In this document: positions 5,759-6,091 of the stretch, piece by piece
Layout of the letters: each line of letters opens with the position of its first letter
Numbering within the stretch: the stretch's first letter is position 1
Assembly (NCBI GenBank): GCA_016302185.1
Contig: JAEDOC010000124.1
Location: 1-6,091, forward strand
Length of the DNA stretch: 6,091 bases
Direction: 5' to 3'
Source of the DNA: Clostridium sp.
GTDB lineage: Bacteria; Bacillota; Clostridia; Lachnospirales; Lachnospiraceae
The notes under the pieces: model-generated
Told to the model about the DNA's origin: nothing
What the model saw: the letters and a program-made list of their open reading frames with translations, nothing else
Database searches by the model: none
Made by a program: the position numbers and the translations under genes

Positions 5759-6091
5759 AAAAGATAAAAGCGGTACTTTTTGACATGGATGGACTGATGT
5801 TTGATACGGAGCGGGTGGCCGTGCGGTTCTGGAAGCAGGCCGGAGAAGAACTGGGACTTCATTTAAGTGAGGAGTTCCTTTTGTACAGCAGAGGCAGCCG
5901 CATTGATGAGGCCAGAGAGCTGTTTGCCCGCTGCTGCGGTTCGGATGAGAAGTATATGGCAGTCCGGGATCGGAAGCAGGAGCTTTATACGGCATGGATG
6001 GCGTCTCATGAGGTGCCGGTGAAGCCGGGACTGTACGAGCTTTTAACGTGGTTGAAGGAGTATGGATATAAGATGGTGCTGGCCACCTCCA
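5755..6091 (+). CDS. HAD superfamily hydrolase, subfamily IA (beta-phosphoglucomutase-like), 3' truncated by window
   Basis: The first 112 residues of a HAD-family phosphatase or phosphomutase are present; the frame is open to the window end. Motif I is FDMDG (9-13), with nucleophile D10 and acid/base D12. It is followed by the ML/MFDTE-type segment (15-19) that is typical of the beta-phosphoglucomutase-like subfamily, then a helical cap domain (about 15-85), KPGLYELL (near 92-99), and the beginning of motif II in VLATS (about 107-111), where the window stops. Members dephosphorylate sugar phosphates, pyrimidine nucleotides or glycolate phosphate, or isomerise beta-glucose-1-phosphate. The substrate cannot be predicted from this part. 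It is the last visible gene of the run and overlaps DUF554 by 4 nt. Motifs III and IV lie outside the window. Confidence 0.9.
   Translation, partial: MKKIKAVLFDMDGLMFDTERVAVRFWKQAGEELGLHLSEEFLLYSRGSRIDEARELFARCCGSDEKYMAVRDRKQELYTAWMASHEVPVKPGLYELLTWLKEYGYKMVLATS

Overview
The window looks like chromosomal DNA from a low-to-mid-GC Firmicute, most likely a gut-type clostridium of the Lachnospiraceae. This is inferred from three things: strong AGGAG-type ribosome binding sites before most genes, tightly packed co-directional genes, and protein sequences that resemble clostridial and streptococcal families. All genes lie on the + strand. No tRNA, rRNA, CRISPR array, insertion sequence or integrase was seen.

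Layout. (1) Positions 3-578 hold the 3' end of a gene whose start lies outside the window. Its product resembles the C-terminal TOPRIM nuclease half of an OLD-like AAA ATPase. (2) Positions 579-747 are the only sizeable non-coding gap. It holds a probable sigma-A promoter (two TATAAT boxes) and a leader RNA with several possible hairpins, ending in a GGGAGG ribosome binding site. (3) Positions 748-6091 form one apparent operon of six genes separated by 22-32 nt or by ATGA overlaps: a GIY-YIG/YaaA fusion, a cation diffusion facilitator (CDF), a membrane-anchored metallophosphoesterase, a MutX-like Nudix hydrolase, a DUF554 membrane protein, and a HAD hydrolase cut by the window end. No intrinsic terminator was found inside the operon.

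The most unusual feature is the first operon gene. A complete UPF0213-type GIY-YIG nuclease domain (86 codons) runs without a stop into a complete YaaA peroxide-stress protein (263 residues). A good internal ribosome binding site sits exactly before the YaaA methionine, so the locus could make both a fusion and free YaaA.

Functionally, YaaA (iron control under peroxide), a CDF exporter with an Mn-type metal site, and a MutX-like cleaner of oxidised nucleotides suggest a metal and oxidative-damage theme. This is inferred from family roles and gene order and is not shown directly by the sequence. The roles of the phosphoesterase, DUF554 and HAD proteins in such a theme are unknown.
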